DNA of 35,263 nucleotides, taken from positions 1 through 35,263 of the forward strand of contig JAIEOV010000047.1 of the NCBI GenBank assembly GCA_019750135.1. The letters are read 5' to 3'. Source of the DNA: Reyranella sp. Lineage in GTDB: Bacteria; Pseudomonadota; Alphaproteobacteria; Reyranellales; Reyranellaceae. Below are positions 15,527 through 25,875 of this stretch, piece after piece. A program made the translations under genes and the position numbers. The first letter of the stretch is position 1, and the number at the start of each line of letters is the position of its first letter. Under the pieces are notes generated by a model, which had not been told where the DNA came from, did not search any database, and worked only from the letters and a program-made list of their open reading frames with translations.

Positions 15527-16201
15527 ATGCGCATCCTTCTCGTCGAGGATAACGGCGACCTCGTCTCCCTGATCATCAAAGGCCTCGAACGCAGTGGAAT
15601 TACTGCCGATTCGGTGGGGAATGCGGCCGACGCCGACCATGCCCTCGCGGCGATCCGCTATGCCGCCGTCGTGCTCGACTTGGGATTGCCGGACGAGGAC
15701 GGCCTGTCGTGGCTGCGCACGGTGCGCGCACGTGGCGATTCGACGCCCGTTCTGGTCCTCACAGCGCGCGACGGCGTCAGCGATCGCGTCACTGGATTGC
15801 GGGCGGGCGCCGACGACTACCTGGTCAAGCCGTTCGCCATGGAGGAGCTGGTGGCCCGCCTCCGGGCGCTGCTGCGACGCTCCGACAACCTGCTCGGCCA
15901 GCGGCTGAGCCTGGGCAATGTTGCCCTCGACACCGAGGGCCGGCAGGTGACCGTCGACGGCACCGTGCGCCCGTTCTCGAGCCGCGAGACCGCGGTGCTG
16001 GAGATCCTGCTCAGGCGTTGCGGCAACGTCGCGCCCAAGCGGCTTTTCGAGGATCACCTCTTCGGCCTGACCGACGAGGTCGGGTCGAACGCCGTCGAGG
16101 TCTACATCCATCGCTTGCGCCGCATGCTGGCCGACAGCGGCGCCACGGTGCAGGTCCACACCGTGCGCGGCGTCGGCTACATGCTGGCCGAGGCCAAATA
16201 A
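15527..16201 (+). CDS. OmpR/PhoB-family response regulator
   Basis: 224 residues. The receiver domain (1-115) has the acidic pocket VEDN (Glu7, Asp8), phospho-acceptor Asp51 in VVLDLGLPDEDG, Thr80 and Lys102 in YLVKPF. The C-terminal winged-helix DNA-binding domain (about 125-222) ends with SNAVEVYIHRLRRML and VHTVRGVGYML. It most resembles the QseB/PmrA/CopR group. The ATG at 15527 has GGAAGG 7 nt upstream; the open frame extends to 15377 without domain similarity. It is divergent from the efflux operon and followed by a hairpin and katG. No histidine kinase gene is present in the window, so its partner must be elsewhere. Confidence 0.93.
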   Translation: MRILLVEDNGDLVSLIIKGLERSGITADSVGNAADADHALAAIRYAAVVLDLGLPDEDGLSWLRTVRARGDSTPVLVLTARDGVSDRVTGLRAGADDYLVKPFAMEELVARLRALLRRSDNLLGQRLSLGNVALDTEGRQVTVDGTVRPFSSRETAVLEILLRRCGNVAPKRLFEDHLFGLTDEVGSNAVEVYIHRLRRMLADSGATVQVHTVRGVGYMLAEAK

Positions 16202-16210
16202 CGTCTTCTT

Positions 16211-16236
16211 CTTCCGGACCGCCGACGGTCCGGAAG
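16211..16236 (+). terminator. Hairpin terminator after the response regulator
   Basis: An 11-bp perfect stem (CTTCCGGACCG / CGGTCCGGAAG) with a 4-nt loop begins 10 nt after the stop codon. There is no clear T-tract, so termination efficiency is uncertain. Confidence 0.6.
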
Positions 16237-16328
16237 AGGATGATTCCCCACCTGTCAATGCATGCCTTCGGACACTGCCCGCGCTGCCCAGGAGGGCTAG
16301 AGTGCGCAAATAACGATCGCCCTCTTGA

Positions 16329-16343
16329 TTAGAATGATTCTAA
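16329..16343. promoter_or_regulatory. Fur-family operator (Irr/ICE-like or PerR-like) upstream of katG
   Basis: The perfect palindrome TTAGAA-TGA-TTCTAA lies 37 bp upstream of the katG start. It matches the TTTAGAA-N3-TTCTAAA pattern reported for Irr iron-control elements in rhizobia, and is also close to PerR-type boxes. KatG is a haem enzyme, so control by haem or peroxide through a Fur-family regulator makes sense. Which regulator binds is inferred. Confidence 0.6.
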
Positions 16344-16379
16344 ACTATATCAAGAAGACGGACTATTGCGGAGACACTC

Positions 16380-18551
<2,172 letters not shown>

Positions 18552-18564
18552 TGAATCCTTCAGC

Positions 18565-18586
18565 GGGGCGGCCAAATGGCCGCCCC
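18565..18586 (+). terminator. Hairpin terminator after katG
   Basis: A 10-bp stem (GGGGCGGCCA / TGGCCGCCCC) with a 2-nt loop, 13 nt after the katG stop. A T-rich stretch follows at 18598-18603. Confidence 0.6.
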
Positions 18587-18652
18587 AAGATGGATGTGAT
18601 TTTGTGAAAAGGGCCCGTTGCACGGCATTTTAGCGGCTGCCAATGTGCCGCC

Positions 18653-19444
18653 GTGTCAGCAGTGCCCGATAAAACTTCTCCAAAGCCGCGCCGCGTCGCG
18701 CTCTTCGTCACCTGCCTGGTCGACCTGTTCCGGCCGTCCGTCGGTTTCGCCGCCGTGAAGCTCCTGGAGGACGCCGGCTGCACGGTCGAGGTGCCGCCGC
18801 TGCAGGTTTGTTGCGGCCAGCCTGCGTACAATTCCGGCGACCGCGCCACCACCCGGGCGATCGCGACCCAGGTCATCGAGGCCTTCGAGGGCTACGACGC
18901 CGTGGTCGCCCCCTCGGGCTCCTGCGGCGGCATGCTGAGCCATCACTATCCCGGGCTGTTCGACGACGATCCGGCCATGAAGGCGCGGGCGGAGCACCTC
19001 GCGGGCCGCAGCTTCGAGCTGATGGCATTCCTGGTCGACGTGCTGGGCGTCACCAAGGTCGCCGCGCGCTACGATGGCGTCGTCACCTATCACGATTCCT
19101 GCTCGGGCCTGCGCGAGCTCGGCGTCAAGGAGCAGCCGCGCCGGCTGCTGGGATCGGTGACGGGGCTCCGCCTCAGCGAGATGAAATCGCCCGAGGTCTG
19201 CTGCGGCTTCGGCGGCACGTTCTGCGTGAAATATCCCGAGATCTCCAATGCCATGGTCGGCGAGAAATCGGCCGACATCACCAGCGTCGGCGCGGGCACG
19301 TTGCTGGCCGGCGACCTCGGCTGCCTCATGAACATGGCGGGTAAGCTGCAGCGCGAAGGCAGCCCGGTGAAGGTCCGCCATGTCGCCGAGGTGCTGGCCG
19401 ACATGGGCGATGGCGCGGCGATCGGCGAAGCGGAGAGCCGCTGA
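18653..19444 (+). CDS. lutA: LutA/LldE-family iron-sulfur protein of lactate utilization
   Basis: 263 residues with two CCG cysteine-rich domains: VCCGQPAYNSGDR plus SGSCGGM in the first half, and HDSCSG plus VCCGFGGTFCVKYP in the second. This is the heterodisulfide-reductase-like subunit of the LutABC (LldEFG) complex that oxidises L-lactate to pyruvate. The start is GTG (18653); another GTG lies three codons on. The stop overlaps the lutB ATG by one base, so the three lut genes form a coupled operon. No regulator gene (LutR/GntR type) is adjacent. Confidence 0.9.
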   Translation: MSAVPDKTSPKPRRVALFVTCLVDLFRPSVGFAAVKLLEDAGCTVEVPPLQVCCGQPAYNSGDRATTRAIATQVIEAFEGYDAVVAPSGSCGGMLSHHYPGLFDDDPAMKARAEHLAGRSFELMAFLVDVLGVTKVAARYDGVVTYHDSCSGLRELGVKEQPRRLLGSVTGLRLSEMKSPEVCCGFGGTFCVKYPEISNAMVGEKSADITSVGAGTLLAGDLGCLMNMAGKLQREGSPVKVRHVAEVLADMGDGAAIGEAESR

Positions 19445-20862
19445 TGCAGTCGACCGCCCACGACTTCAAGGAAAACGCCCATGCAGCGTTGGTCGATCCC
19501 AACCTGCAGGACTCGCTCGCCAAGCTGAAGGTCGGCTTCTCCGAGCGTCGCCGGCAGGCGGCCGAACGGCTGCCGGAATTCGAGGTCCTGCGCGATCGCG
19601 CGCGCGACATCAAGAACCACACCCTGGCGAACCTCGACTTCTATCTCGAGGAGTTCGAACGCAAGGTCACGGCGCTGGGCGGCCACGTCCACTGGGCGCC
19701 GACGGCCGCCGATGCCCGACAGATCATCACCGATCTCTGCCGCAGCATGAACGCGCGGACCGTCGCCAAATCGAAGTCGATGGTGTCCGAGGAGATCGGC
19801 CTCAACGACCATCTCGAAGCGCTCGGCATCGCGCCGATCGAGACCGATCTCGGCGAGTACATCATCCAGCTGCGCCACGAGCCGCCGAGCCACATCATCG
19901 CGCCCGCCGTCCACCTCACCAAGGACCAGGTCGCCGACACCTTCCTCGAGGCGCACAGCAAGCTCGGCTTCACCAAGCGCCTGACCGAGCGCAACGACCT
20001 CGTCGCCGAAGCCCGTTATGTGTTGCGCCAGAAGTTCCTCGATGCCGATGTCGGCCTGACCGGCGCCAACTTCCTGGTGGCCGAGACCGGCTCGTCGATG
20101 CTGGTCACCAACGAGGGCAATGCCGACCTGTCGAACACCTTGCCCAAGATGCACATCGTCTTGGCCAGCATCGAGAAGGTGATCCCGACGCTCGAGGATG
20201 CGGCCGTCCTGCTGCGTGTCCTGGCGCGCTCGGCGACCGGCCAGGAATCGTCGGCCTATACGACCCTCAACACCGGCCCGAAACGGCCGGGCGACCTCGA
20301 CGGGCCGGAGCACTATCACGTCGTCATCCTCGACAACGGCCGCTCCTCGGTGCTGGGCACCGAGATGCAGGACATGCTGCGCTGCATCCGCTGCGGCGCC
20401 TGCATGAACCATTGCCCCGTCTATGGCGCGATCGGCGGCCATGCCTATGGCTGGGTCTATCCCGGCCCGATCGGCGCGGTGTTGACGCCGCAGCTGTTGG
20501 GCGTCGAGGAAGCCTCCAACCTGCCCAACGCCTCGACCTTCTGCGGCCGCTGCGAGAGCGTCTGCCCGGTGCGCATCCCCCTGCCCGGCCTGATGCGGCA
20601 CTGGCGCGAGCGCGAGTTCGAGCGCCATCTCACGCCCAAGGCGGTGCGCCAGGGCCTGGCGCTGTGGAGCTTCGTCGCCCGCCGGCCGCGGCTCTACAAG
20701 AGCCTGACCGGCCTCGCCAATCGCATGCTCGCCCTGTTCGGCCGCGCCGACGGCCGCTACGCCAACCTGCCGCTGGCCGGCGGCTGGACGCGCTTCCGCG
20801 ATTTCCCGGCGCCGCAGCCGGGCGGCACGTTCCATGCTCAATGGCAGCGGAAGAAGCCATGA
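19444..20862 (+). CDS. lutB: LutB-family iron-sulfur electron transfer protein
   Basis: 472 residues. The N-terminal LUD domain (about 60-300) includes KSMVSEEIGLN and GANFLVAETGS. Two 4Fe-4S motifs follow: CIRCGACMNHCP (from about Cys314) and CGRCESVCP (from about Cys367). The C-terminal tail is the usual one (LPLAGGWTRFRDFPAP). It is the central subunit of the lactate oxidation complex. Its stop overlaps the lutC start by 4 nt (ATGA). Confidence 0.93.
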   Translation: MQSTAHDFKENAHAALVDPNLQDSLAKLKVGFSERRRQAAERLPEFEVLRDRARDIKNHTLANLDFYLEEFERKVTALGGHVHWAPTAADARQIITDLCRSMNARTVAKSKSMVSEEIGLNDHLEALGIAPIETDLGEYIIQLRHEPPSHIIAPAVHLTKDQVADTFLEAHSKLGFTKRLTERNDLVAEARYVLRQKFLDADVGLTGANFLVAETGSSMLVTNEGNADLSNTLPKMHIVLASIEKVIPTLEDAAVLLRVLARSATGQESSAYTTLNTGPKRPGDLDGPEHYHVVILDNGRSSVLGTEMQDMLRCIRCGACMNHCPVYGAIGGHAYGWVYPGPIGAVLTPQLLGVEEASNLPNASTFCGRCESVCPVRIPLPGLMRHWREREFERHLTPKAVRQGLALWSFVARRPRLYKSLTGLANRMLALFGRADGRYANLPLAGGWTRFRDFPAPQPGGTFHAQWQRKKP

Positions 20863-21548
20863 GCGACGCCTCTAATCAGGACAAGAGGGCTACCATCCTG
20901 AACGGCATCCGCCGCTCGCTCCATCGCGGCGAGCTTTCCGGCGGCCAGCGCCAGGCCGTCGAGGCCCGGCTGGCCGAGCCGCCGCGCGGTCCGGCTGTAG
21001 CGCGCGCCAACCTCCCCCAGCCCGAAAAGGTCGCGCTGTTCTGCCAATGGGCCGAGACCAACAACGCCACGGTGGCGCGCGTGGCGGCGGCCGACGTGCC
21101 GGCCGAGGTCGCAAACTACCTGGCGCGCAACAACCTGCCGGCCGAGGCGGCGATGGCGCCGGGGGCCGCGCTCGACGGCTACGACTGGGACAGCCAGAAG
21201 ATGCTGGCGCTGCGCCGCGGCCGCGGCGAAGGCAGCGACCACGTCTCGATCACCGGCGCCTTCGCCGGCATCGCCGAGACCGGCACGCTGGTGACGGCAT
21301 CGGGTCCCGACCATCCGGTGACGCTGAACCTGCTGCCCGACACGCATGTCGTCGTGCTGCGCGAAGGCGACATCGTCGGCGGCTACGAAGACGTATGGGC
21401 GCGCCTCAGGGCACGCTATGGCAAGAACCACATGCCGCGCACGGTGAACACCATCACCGGTCCGTCGCGCACGGGCGATATCGAGCAGACCATCGAGCTC
21501 GGCGCCCACGGGCCGCGGCGCATGCACATCGTTGTGGTGCGCGAATGA
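20859..21548 (+). CDS. lutC: LutC-family lactate utilization protein (LUD domain)
   Basis: 229 residues. The N-terminal helical part (ATILNGIRRSLHRG) is followed by the LUD domain with SITGAFAGIAETGTLV and the C-terminal GPSRTGDIEQTIELGAHGPRRMHIVVV, typical of LutC/YkgG. It is the third subunit of the L-lactate oxidation complex. It starts at the ATG overlapping the lutB stop, and the next gene begins 10 nt after its stop. Confidence 0.92.
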   Translation: MSDASNQDKRATILNGIRRSLHRGELSGGQRQAVEARLAEPPRGPAVARANLPQPEKVALFCQWAETNNATVARVAAADVPAEVANYLARNNLPAEAAMAPGAALDGYDWDSQKMLALRRGRGEGSDHVSITGAFAGIAETGTLVTASGPDHPVTLNLLPDTHVVVLREGDIVGGYEDVWARLRARYGKNHMPRTVNTITGPSRTGDIEQTIELGAHGPRRMHIVVVRE

Positions 21549-21558
21549 GGCCCGTCGA

Positions 21559-22320
21559 ATGAGCGGCGCCGGCGACGCTTCCCCTGCGGACAGCAAGGCG
21601 GAATTGCGCATCGTCGGCACGACAGTCACGCACGAGACCGAGGCGCTGTTCGACCGCGTGTCGGCGTCGCTCGGCCGCAAGGCGCCCCATGTGCTCCAGG
21701 TGGGTTCGCGCACGTTGGTTTCGGATCGCAACGTTCTCAATTGGCGCAGCCTGGTCAGCAAGCGCTTTGGCGGCAAAGGCCGCTTCGTCGGCATGGATCT
21801 CGAGGAGGGCGCCAACGTCGACCGGGTGCTCGACATCTGCGGATCCGCGGCCAGCCTGAAGGGCGGCCTCGGCGAGGAGGCCTTCGACCTGGTTCTTTGC
21901 TGCCACGTGCTGGAGCATACGCGCGACCCCTGGCGGGCGGCGCGCAACATCGAGGGACTGCTGAAGCCCGGTGGCCACGTCTTCGTCTCGGCCGCCTGGT
22001 CGCAGGCCTTCCATGCCACGCCGGACGATCTGTGGCGCTTCTCGGTGCGCGGCCTGATGCGGCTGTTCGGGCGGCTGGAGGTCGTGGCGGCGTTCTACAG
22101 CGGCGGCGATGTCGGCCTGGACGTGGCGTACCGCGTCGTGCGCGACGGCAAGCCCGAGCTCGATCCCCGGTCCGGCGCGGTCGAGCAGGGCCTGTTCCAG
22201 CTCGTGCTCGATCACGAGGACAACCGGGCCGTGCTGGCCCGCCAGGCCACCGAGCGCCTGCCGGTGTCGCGCACCTACATGCCGACCCTGTTCGTCAACA
22301 TGGTCGGGCGCCTCATCTGA
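21559..22320 (+). CDS. Class I SAM-dependent methyltransferase (Methyltransf_11-like)
   Basis: 253 residues. The Rossmann core contains HVLQVGSRTL (motif I position, with a degenerate glycine pattern), RFVGMDLEEGANVD (acidic loop) and EEAFDLVLCCHVLEHTRDPWRAARNIEGLLKPGG, the typical Methyltransf_11 motif. A later WRFSVRGLMRLF and SGGDVGLDVAYRVVRDGKPE suggest a group acting on a sugar or lipid headgroup; this is inference. It starts 10 nt after lutC and shares its strand, so it is probably cotranscribed, although no link to lactate metabolism is known to me. It ends at a strong bidirectional hairpin. Confidence 0.8.
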   Translation: MSGAGDASPADSKAELRIVGTTVTHETEALFDRVSASLGRKAPHVLQVGSRTLVSDRNVLNWRSLVSKRFGGKGRFVGMDLEEGANVDRVLDICGSAASLKGGLGEEAFDLVLCCHVLEHTRDPWRAARNIEGLLKPGGHVFVSAAWSQAFHATPDDLWRFSVRGLMRLFGRLEVVAAFYSGGDVGLDVAYRVVRDGKPELDPRSGAVEQGLFQLVLDHEDNRAVLARQATERLPVSRTYMPTLFVNMVGRLI

Positions 22321-22346
22321 GCTGGTTGGTCTAGCCCACAAATGGA

Positions 22347-22370
22347 AAGAGCGGGCTTTCGCCCGCTCTT
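22347..22370. terminator. Bidirectional terminator between methyltransferase and porin
   Basis: A 10-bp stem (AAGAGCGGGC / GCCCGCTCTT) with a TTTC loop sits between two converging genes, 26 bp after each stop codon. Confidence 0.8.
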
Positions 22371-22395
22371 CCCGTTTGGCTTTGTCGACTTGCGA

Positions 22396-23769
22396 CTAGA
22401 AGCGCAGGTCCATACCGAGCAGGAACGCCCAGCTGTTGCCGCTGACGGCGTTGGTCGGGCCCGACGCCGTGTAGAGCATCGCACCACCGGTCAGCTTCAC
22501 GCCCGGTCCGAGCGCGTAGTTGGCACCGACTTCCCACTTGTTGATGGTCTCGGTACCGAACGCCAGCGCCGTCGCCGGGTTGCCGTTGAAGCAGGTGCTG
22601 TTGACGCCCGGAACGCCGCCGCAGGTCGACGTCGTGGTCGTCATGATGTTGGTGCCCGGCGCGATCGACGAGATGTTCGTCGAGCCGTTACCGTTGGTGT
22701 TGTAGAAGCCGGCCCACATGAACGACATCTGCCACGGGCCGGTCTCGTACATGATACCAGCGGTGTAGAAGCGGGTGTCGTTGTCGACGCCGGTGAAGTA
22801 GTTCGCACCGAGGCCGTTGTTGTCGTAACCGACCGCGCCGCCGATGGTAAAGCCCGCGTAGCCGAACTGAGCACCGACGACCCACTGCTTCCACGCCGTC
22901 AGGTTGGCACCCGTCGCCATGTTGGCGGGGCCGGCCAGCGGCATGTAGCCCGGGACGAACGAAGCGTAGGCGAACGCACCGTACAGAGCGACGGTGAAGT
23001 CACCGAACTTGTTCAGGTAGTTGGCACCGACGTCGAACAGGTCCTGCCAGGCGTAGTCCGCCGTCGGGCAGTTCTGCATGTTGGTGGCGTTGTTGTAGCC
23101 GCAGAGACCGGCGACGTTCGGCGCACCAGTTGCCGCGTTACCACCAGCCGCTGCAGCGTTCAGCTTGGGAGCGTAGCCGACACCGATCTGCAGGCCCTGG
23201 AAGCGAGGCGTGAAGTAGTTGATGCGGTTCACGTCCTGCCACGTCGGGGTGATCGTGGTCGCCATCGTACGGGCATAGCCCTTGTTGAAGGACGCGACGG
23301 ACGTGTTCACCCAGTTGTGGTTGTGCTGGATGGCGCCCCAGCCGATCAGCGCGGACGGCGTGCCGTAGTACATACGATACGTGGCAGCGTCGCGCGAACC
23401 CACTTCAACGCGGCCCCAGTCGCCGAAGGCGAACATGAAGGCTTCGTCGATCTGGGCGTTGGCCGTGCTCGTGCCGTTGACCGAGTGGTTCGGGTTCCAG
23501 CCTTCCAGCTCGACCGTCAGACCGACCGAGGTGCCGTTGTCCAGCTTGGTCTGACCGATGAAGTGGATTTCACCTTCCTGCATGATCGTCAGGCCCTTGT
23601 AGGACGTGAACGAACCGTTGAAGGCGTAGGTCGAGTCGACGTTACCGGCGACGGCATAGAAGGTGTAGTAACCTCCAATGCCCATCTTGATCGGATCGGC
23701 AGCCATGGCCGGGGCGGCCATCACTCCGCCGGCGACCAAGGCGGTCGTGCCGAGTAGAAGCTTTTTCAT
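22396..23769 (-). CDS. Gram-negative porin
   Basis: 457 residues. The signal peptide MKKLLLGTTALVAGGVMAAPAMAA is followed by a mature protein of alternating hydrophobic beta strands. The C-terminal strand ends in Phe (FLLGMDLRF), the signal for outer-membrane assembly. The composition is rich in Gly, Asn, Thr and aromatic residues and poor in Cys, except for two Cys in loops. It probably forms a 16-stranded general diffusion channel; selectivity is unknown. Two consecutive ATGs exist (23772 and 23769); the GAGGGAG site gives better spacing to the second. It is monocistronic, with a strong terminator downstream. Confidence 0.9.
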   Translation of the reverse strand: MKKLLLGTTALVAGGVMAAPAMAADPIKMGIGGYYTFYAVAGNVDSTYAFNGSFTSYKGLTIMQEGEIHFIGQTKLDNGTSVGLTVELEGWNPNHSVNGTSTANAQIDEAFMFAFGDWGRVEVGSRDAATYRMYYGTPSALIGWGAIQHNHNWVNTSVASFNKGYARTMATTITPTWQDVNRINYFTPRFQGLQIGVGYAPKLNAAAAGGNAATGAPNVAGLCGYNNATNMQNCPTADYAWQDLFDVGANYLNKFGDFTVALYGAFAYASFVPGYMPLAGPANMATGANLTAWKQWVVGAQFGYAGFTIGGAVGYDNNGLGANYFTGVDNDTRFYTAGIMYETGPWQMSFMWAGFYNTNGNGSTNISSIAPGTNIMTTTTSTCGGVPGVNSTCFNGNPATALAFGTETINKWEVGANYALGPGVKLTGGAMLYTASGPTNAVSGNSWAFLLGMDLRF

Positions 23770-23772
23770 CAT

Positions 23773-24150
23773 TCTCCCTCGATCATCGACGAGGGCCGGA
23801 TCGCATTGAATTGATTGGAATTTTAGCCGAGAGCTTCGGGATATGCCGTCAGAAATACCGCCAAATGATCGCAGTAAATGTCGGCCGCGGCCTAGAGGCC
23901 GCGCTGCCGCCAGACCGATGACGTTGCGCCTTGTGCTGTTTCGCTCCCCGAGGAATTACGAGCTTGTCGGGCTGTGCGTAGGGGTTTTTGGAGTGGACTG
24001 CAGGGGCAGTAGGACTGCCGAATTTCCTCCCCCAACGCGCTCGCAATCGTGCGAAGCAAGGCGCGCCCCAGCAGCCTGTCGGACTTGAGCCCCTTGCTGG
24101 AATGAGATTCAGTGTGGTGGATGGTGGGTCGAGCAAGCGTGGGCATGATG
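23773..24150. other. Porin upstream region and gene-poor stretch
   Basis: The first 50-80 bp (AT-richer) should hold the porin promoter on the reverse strand, but I cannot place it with confidence. From about 23880 to 24150 I find no gene I recognise. A reverse-strand open frame of 129 codons (23892-24281) runs through it but lacks any motif I can name and overlaps the lspA remnant, so I do not call it. Confidence 0.4.
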
Positions 24151-24157
24151 AGCAATT

Positions 24158-24342
24158 TTCGCCAGGTTGATCGGCAGACCGGGTTCCCGATTTCCTCGAT
24201 TTCCATGTCGGCGATTGGCCACTGGCCGGCCTTCAATATGGCGGATGTAATGATCGTCACCGGCGTCGTCCTGTTGATCACTAGCTCGCTTTGGCGGACG
24301 AGGTCGGTCCAGGAGGGCCTTGATCGAGCACAGACCCCCTGA
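24158..24342 (+). pseudogene. lspA: lspA remnant (lipoprotein signal peptidase C-terminus, frameshifted)
   Basis: Only the C-terminal part of prolipoprotein signal peptidase is recognisable. DFLDFHVGDW is in one frame (about 24190-24218). After a one-base insertion near 24218-24221, HWPAFNMADVMIVTGVVLLITSSLW (catalytic Asp region and last membrane helix) is in another. Intact LspA is about 160 residues with four membrane helices, so this is a dead fragment. A second short piece of the same sequence lies at 26353-26382 on the far side of the IS3 element. LspA genes often sit in metal-resistance clusters, which fits the accessory nature of what follows. Confidence 0.75.
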
Positions 24343-24450
24343 ATGAGACGATGAGGACCCGATGACTTGACCGGGACCGGCCGGTTCCCATATGCGCTCG
24401 AAGCTCACGGGCTGAGCCTCTCAAGAAAATCAACAGGAAAGGACCGTTCC

Positions 24451-24843
24451 ATGTCAGACACACCGATGACTACGCCTCGACCGAGAGGCCCGGGCATGTT
24501 GTGCCCCCAGTGCAAGATCGATCTCGTCATGGCCGATCGCCAGGGCGTCGAGATCGACTATTGCCCCAGCTGCCGCGGTGTCTGGCTCGATCGGGGTGAA
24601 CTCGACAAGATCATCGAGCGCAGCGCTGCTTATGAGGCGCGCACGCCCCCGGCGCAGGGGACGGCCCAGCCGGGCAGCTTCCTGCCTCAAGCCGGCACTC
24701 CCATCCTGCCGCCTCAACCCGCGCCACTCCCGCAGGGCAATCAAGGCGGCCACTATGACCAGCGCGGCTACGATCGTCGCGATGATTGCGATGATCGCGG
24801 GCGCCGGCGCCGACGCGGGTTCCTCGGAGACTTGTTCGACTGA
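24451..24843 (+). CDS. Zinc-ribbon protein (zf-TFIIB family)
   Basis: 130 residues. An N-terminal zinc ribbon (Cys18, Cys21, Cys38, Cys41 in CPQC...CPSC) is followed by RGVWLDRGELDKIIERS, the hallmark of zf-TFIIB proteins. A Pro/Gln-rich linker and a very basic end (DDRGRRRRRGFLGDLFD) complete it. These proteins are of unknown function. The ATG at 24451 has AGGAAAGGA 7 nt upstream. The stop is 40 bp before the IS3 left end. Confidence 0.85.
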   Translation: MSDTPMTTPRPRGPGMLCPQCKIDLVMADRQGVEIDYCPSCRGVWLDRGELDKIIERSAAYEARTPPAQGTAQPGSFLPQAGTPILPPQPAPLPQGNQGGHYDQRGYDRRDDCDDRGRRRRRGFLGDLFD

Positions 24844-24930
24844 CAATAGGAGCAGATGACGCGGTTGTCCGGACGCGCCCGGTGGACTGCACCCCTTGGG
24901 TGAGACAGCAAACAGCGGACAGATGGTTGA

Positions 24931-25875
24931 TCATTGATTCAGCCTTTGAAGGCAGCGGTCAAGGTGATGCGCGGACGGGCGCGGCGCGAAGCCCTCAGTT
25001 CGCGCAGCGCCGCGCCCGTCCGGTAACAGAGCTGTTCGATGCAACGCCTCGAACTCGGCCGGTGGGCGATAGCCCAAGACGGAGTGCAGGCGCTGCTTGT
25101 TGTAGACCTCGTCGATGAAGGTGCCGATGCAATGTTTGGCCTCCTTCAGGTTGAAGTACAGCCTGCCGTCGACCTCCTCGGTCTTGAGCGTCTTCATGAA
25201 GCTCTCGGCCTTGGCGTTGTCGTAGGGATTGCCGACCCGGCTCATGCTGGCGGTAATGCCGTGTGCCGCCAGCAGCTTGCTGTAGTCGCCACAGGCATAC
25301 TGCACGCCGCGATCGGAGTGATGGATCAGGCTGCCCCAGGCCGGCCGCCGCTCCTCCAGGGCCATGGTGAGCGCGTCGATGGCCAGGCTGGCCTGCAGAT
25401 GATCGGCGATCGCCCAGCCGACGACGCGGCGGCTGAAGGCGTCGAGGACGACCGCCAGATAGACGAACTCCTCCTGCAGGCGGATGTAGGTGATGTCGGC
25501 CACCCACAGTTGGTCCGGTCCGCTCAGCTGCAGACCTCGAGCCAGGTTGGCCACGATCTGCCAGTCGTGCCGCGAATCGGTGGTCTGCGGCACAAAAGCT
25601 TTGCGGCGCAGGCACAAGAGATTGTCGTCGCGCATCAGCCGCAGCACCCGCTTGTGGTTGACGATGATCCCTTCCTCGCGCCGCAGCAGGTGGCTGATGT
25701 AGCGATAGCCGCGGCGCCGGCCGTTCGCCAAGGCCACGCGCTGGATGGCGTCGCGCACCGCCGTGGCGTGCGCCCGCGGCGCGCTCTTCTGCCAGAACCG
25801 GTAGTAACCCGCCCGGCTCACATCGGCCAGACGGCACAGCCGCTGGATCGTCCGGCTGCCTTGCGACACGGTCAT
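24931..25875 (-). CDS. IS3-family transposase OrfB (DDE integrase core)
   Basis: 314 residues. An N-terminal HTH_21 region (SRAGYYRFWQ, RRRGYRYISHLLR) is followed by the rve catalytic domain with Asp127 (VADITY), Asp188 (HHSDRGVQY) and Glu224 (AKAESFMK), a clean D-D-35-E. LHSVLGYRPPAEFE is the usual family C-terminus. About 38 further residues follow and are partly encoded by a perfect 16-bp hairpin, so the tail is not typical. Its own ATG overlaps the orfA stop by 4 nt, so it may be made by translational coupling as well as by frameshifting. I see no A6G slippery site. Confidence 0.92.
   Translation of the reverse strand: MTVSQGSRTIQRLCRLADVSRAGYYRFWQKSAPRAHATAVRDAIQRVALANGRRRGYRYISHLLRREEGIIVNHKRVLRLMRDDNLLCLRRKAFVPQTTDSRHDWQIVANLARGLQLSGPDQLWVADITYIRLQEEFVYLAVVLDAFSRRVVGWAIADHLQASLAIDALTMALEERRPAWGSLIHHSDRGVQYACGDYSKLLAAHGITASMSRVGNPYDNAKAESFMKTLKTEEVDGRLYFNLKEAKHCIGTFIDEVYNKQRLHSVLGYRPPAEFEALHRTALLPDGRGAARTEGFAPRPSAHHLDRCLQRLNQ
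24972..25022. repeat. Perfect 16-bp palindrome within the OrfB 3' end
   Basis: CGGACGGGCGCGGCGC (24972-24987) and its exact complement (25007-25022) flank a 19-nt loop, in the C-terminal extension of OrfB. It may be a terminator for the IS transcript or a small palindromic insertion that lengthened the gene. Confidence 0.6.

Noticed and set aside
16202..16379. Small protein gene between the response regulator and katG
   Set aside because: Only a terminator hairpin, the Fur-type box and the katG SD are supported; no frame has coding features.
19090..20841. Reverse open frame of 583 codons across lutA and lutB
   Set aside because: It spans two real genes with conserved Cys motifs on the other strand.
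23892..24281. Reverse open frame of 129 codons between porin and zinc-ribbon gene
   Set aside because: No recognisable domain, no clear SD, and it overlaps the lspA remnant on the opposite strand.
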